A stretch of DNA of 64,000 nucleotides, from contig NW_019775428.1 in assembly GCF_001039355.2 (NCBI RefSeq), positions 266,492-330,491 on the forward strand, read 5' to 3'. The position numbers and the translations under genes are program-made. This document shows, in pieces, positions 63,494 through 64,000 of this stretch. Source of the stretch: Lingula anatina (lineage: Eukaryota > Brachiopoda > Lingulata > Lingulida > Lingulidae). The notes under the pieces were generated by a model that was not told the origin of the DNA, searched no databases, and saw only the letters and a program-made list of their open reading frames with translations. Positions within the stretch are counted from its first letter, which is position 1; each line of letters begins with the position of its first letter.

Positions 63494-64000
63494 AGAATAT
63501 TTGTTTATTATCATATCCATTTTCATAAAAAAATCTAATTCAGAAACATTTTCTATGAAATGCAAAGGATTTTTTCTTATGCTGAACCACCACATATATT
63601 TGTATTCATATTACTTTTTTGTAATAGCATATTTTAGGATAACTTGTGTTAATAGCCTTTGTTTGCACAAAATAAATAGTCTAGATAAACAAATTTATTC
63701 ATTAATAACTTTGATTTTTTGCTTTCAGAGAGCATACTTTTGTTGAGACAAAAAATGTGAATAACCACACACGTTTCCAGGAGGAGTTAAAAACGTGAAA
63801 TCAACCACAGGAAGTTCATGAAGTCACTCCTGAAAGAAGACACAGCTGCTCCAGCTCCTGTTATAGAAAAAACACAGAGAAGCAAGTTATGACACTGGTG
63901 ACAGGATTTGAAGCCCCTGAAAAGTAGAGCACTGAAAACTAAATCTCTGTACCTCATAATGAGAAAATTATAAAGGAAACCATGGAAGTCATGTTTACAT

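Overview
This is animal nuclear DNA: AT-rich, intron-dense, with GT-AG introns, abundant microsatellites and assembly gaps (679 N at 30252-30930, 25 N at 14059-14083, single N at 13210, 26044, 40087 and 51790). Only two protein genes can be recognised. Their proteins are clearly metazoan. The very large introns and the many short palindromic MITEs would suit a lophotrochozoan such as a mollusc, but that is inference and no species is claimed.

Layout. (1) About 1-2400, plus strand: the last four coding exons of thymidylate kinase (DTYMK), ending at 2180 with an unusual basic C-terminal extension. The P-loop half lies upstream of the window. (2) 2181-3650: a short convergent intergenic stretch with poly(A) signals for both genes and an inverted copy of a dtymk intron segment. 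(3) 3651-28500, minus strand: the last ten coding exons of PSMD1 (Rpn2, 26S proteasome base scaffold), covering the final proteasome/cyclosome (PC) repeats, the lysine/glutamate-rich (KEKE) linker and the C-terminal Rpn13/ADRM1-docking tail. Introns grow from 0.2 kb at the 3' end to 5.5 and 13.6 kb. (4) 28501-64000: no further PSMD1 exon and no other gene could be recognised. This is most simply one intron longer than 35 kb, holding MITEs, microsatellites, a 28-bp minisatellite and low-copy repeats.

The two genes are functionally unrelated (dTMP phosphorylation; protein degradation) and are simply tail-to-tail neighbours. The accessory content is a set of 145-330 bp palindromic MITEs with 3-bp TAA/TTA/ATA target duplications and related GG..CATTC termini, as in PIF/Harbinger-type elements. 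No bacterial-style operon, CRISPR array, rRNA or confident tRNA is present.

Most interesting: a perfectly sized 51-bp (17-codon) tandem duplication at the very end of PSMD1. It repeats the PFExPEDI-stop Rpn13-docking tail in frame, so a second copy of the motif and stop sits directly behind the real stop codon. Also notable: a minisatellite that has grown out of a MITE terminus, and a 216-bp duplication across a single N that is probably an assembly artefact between alleles.
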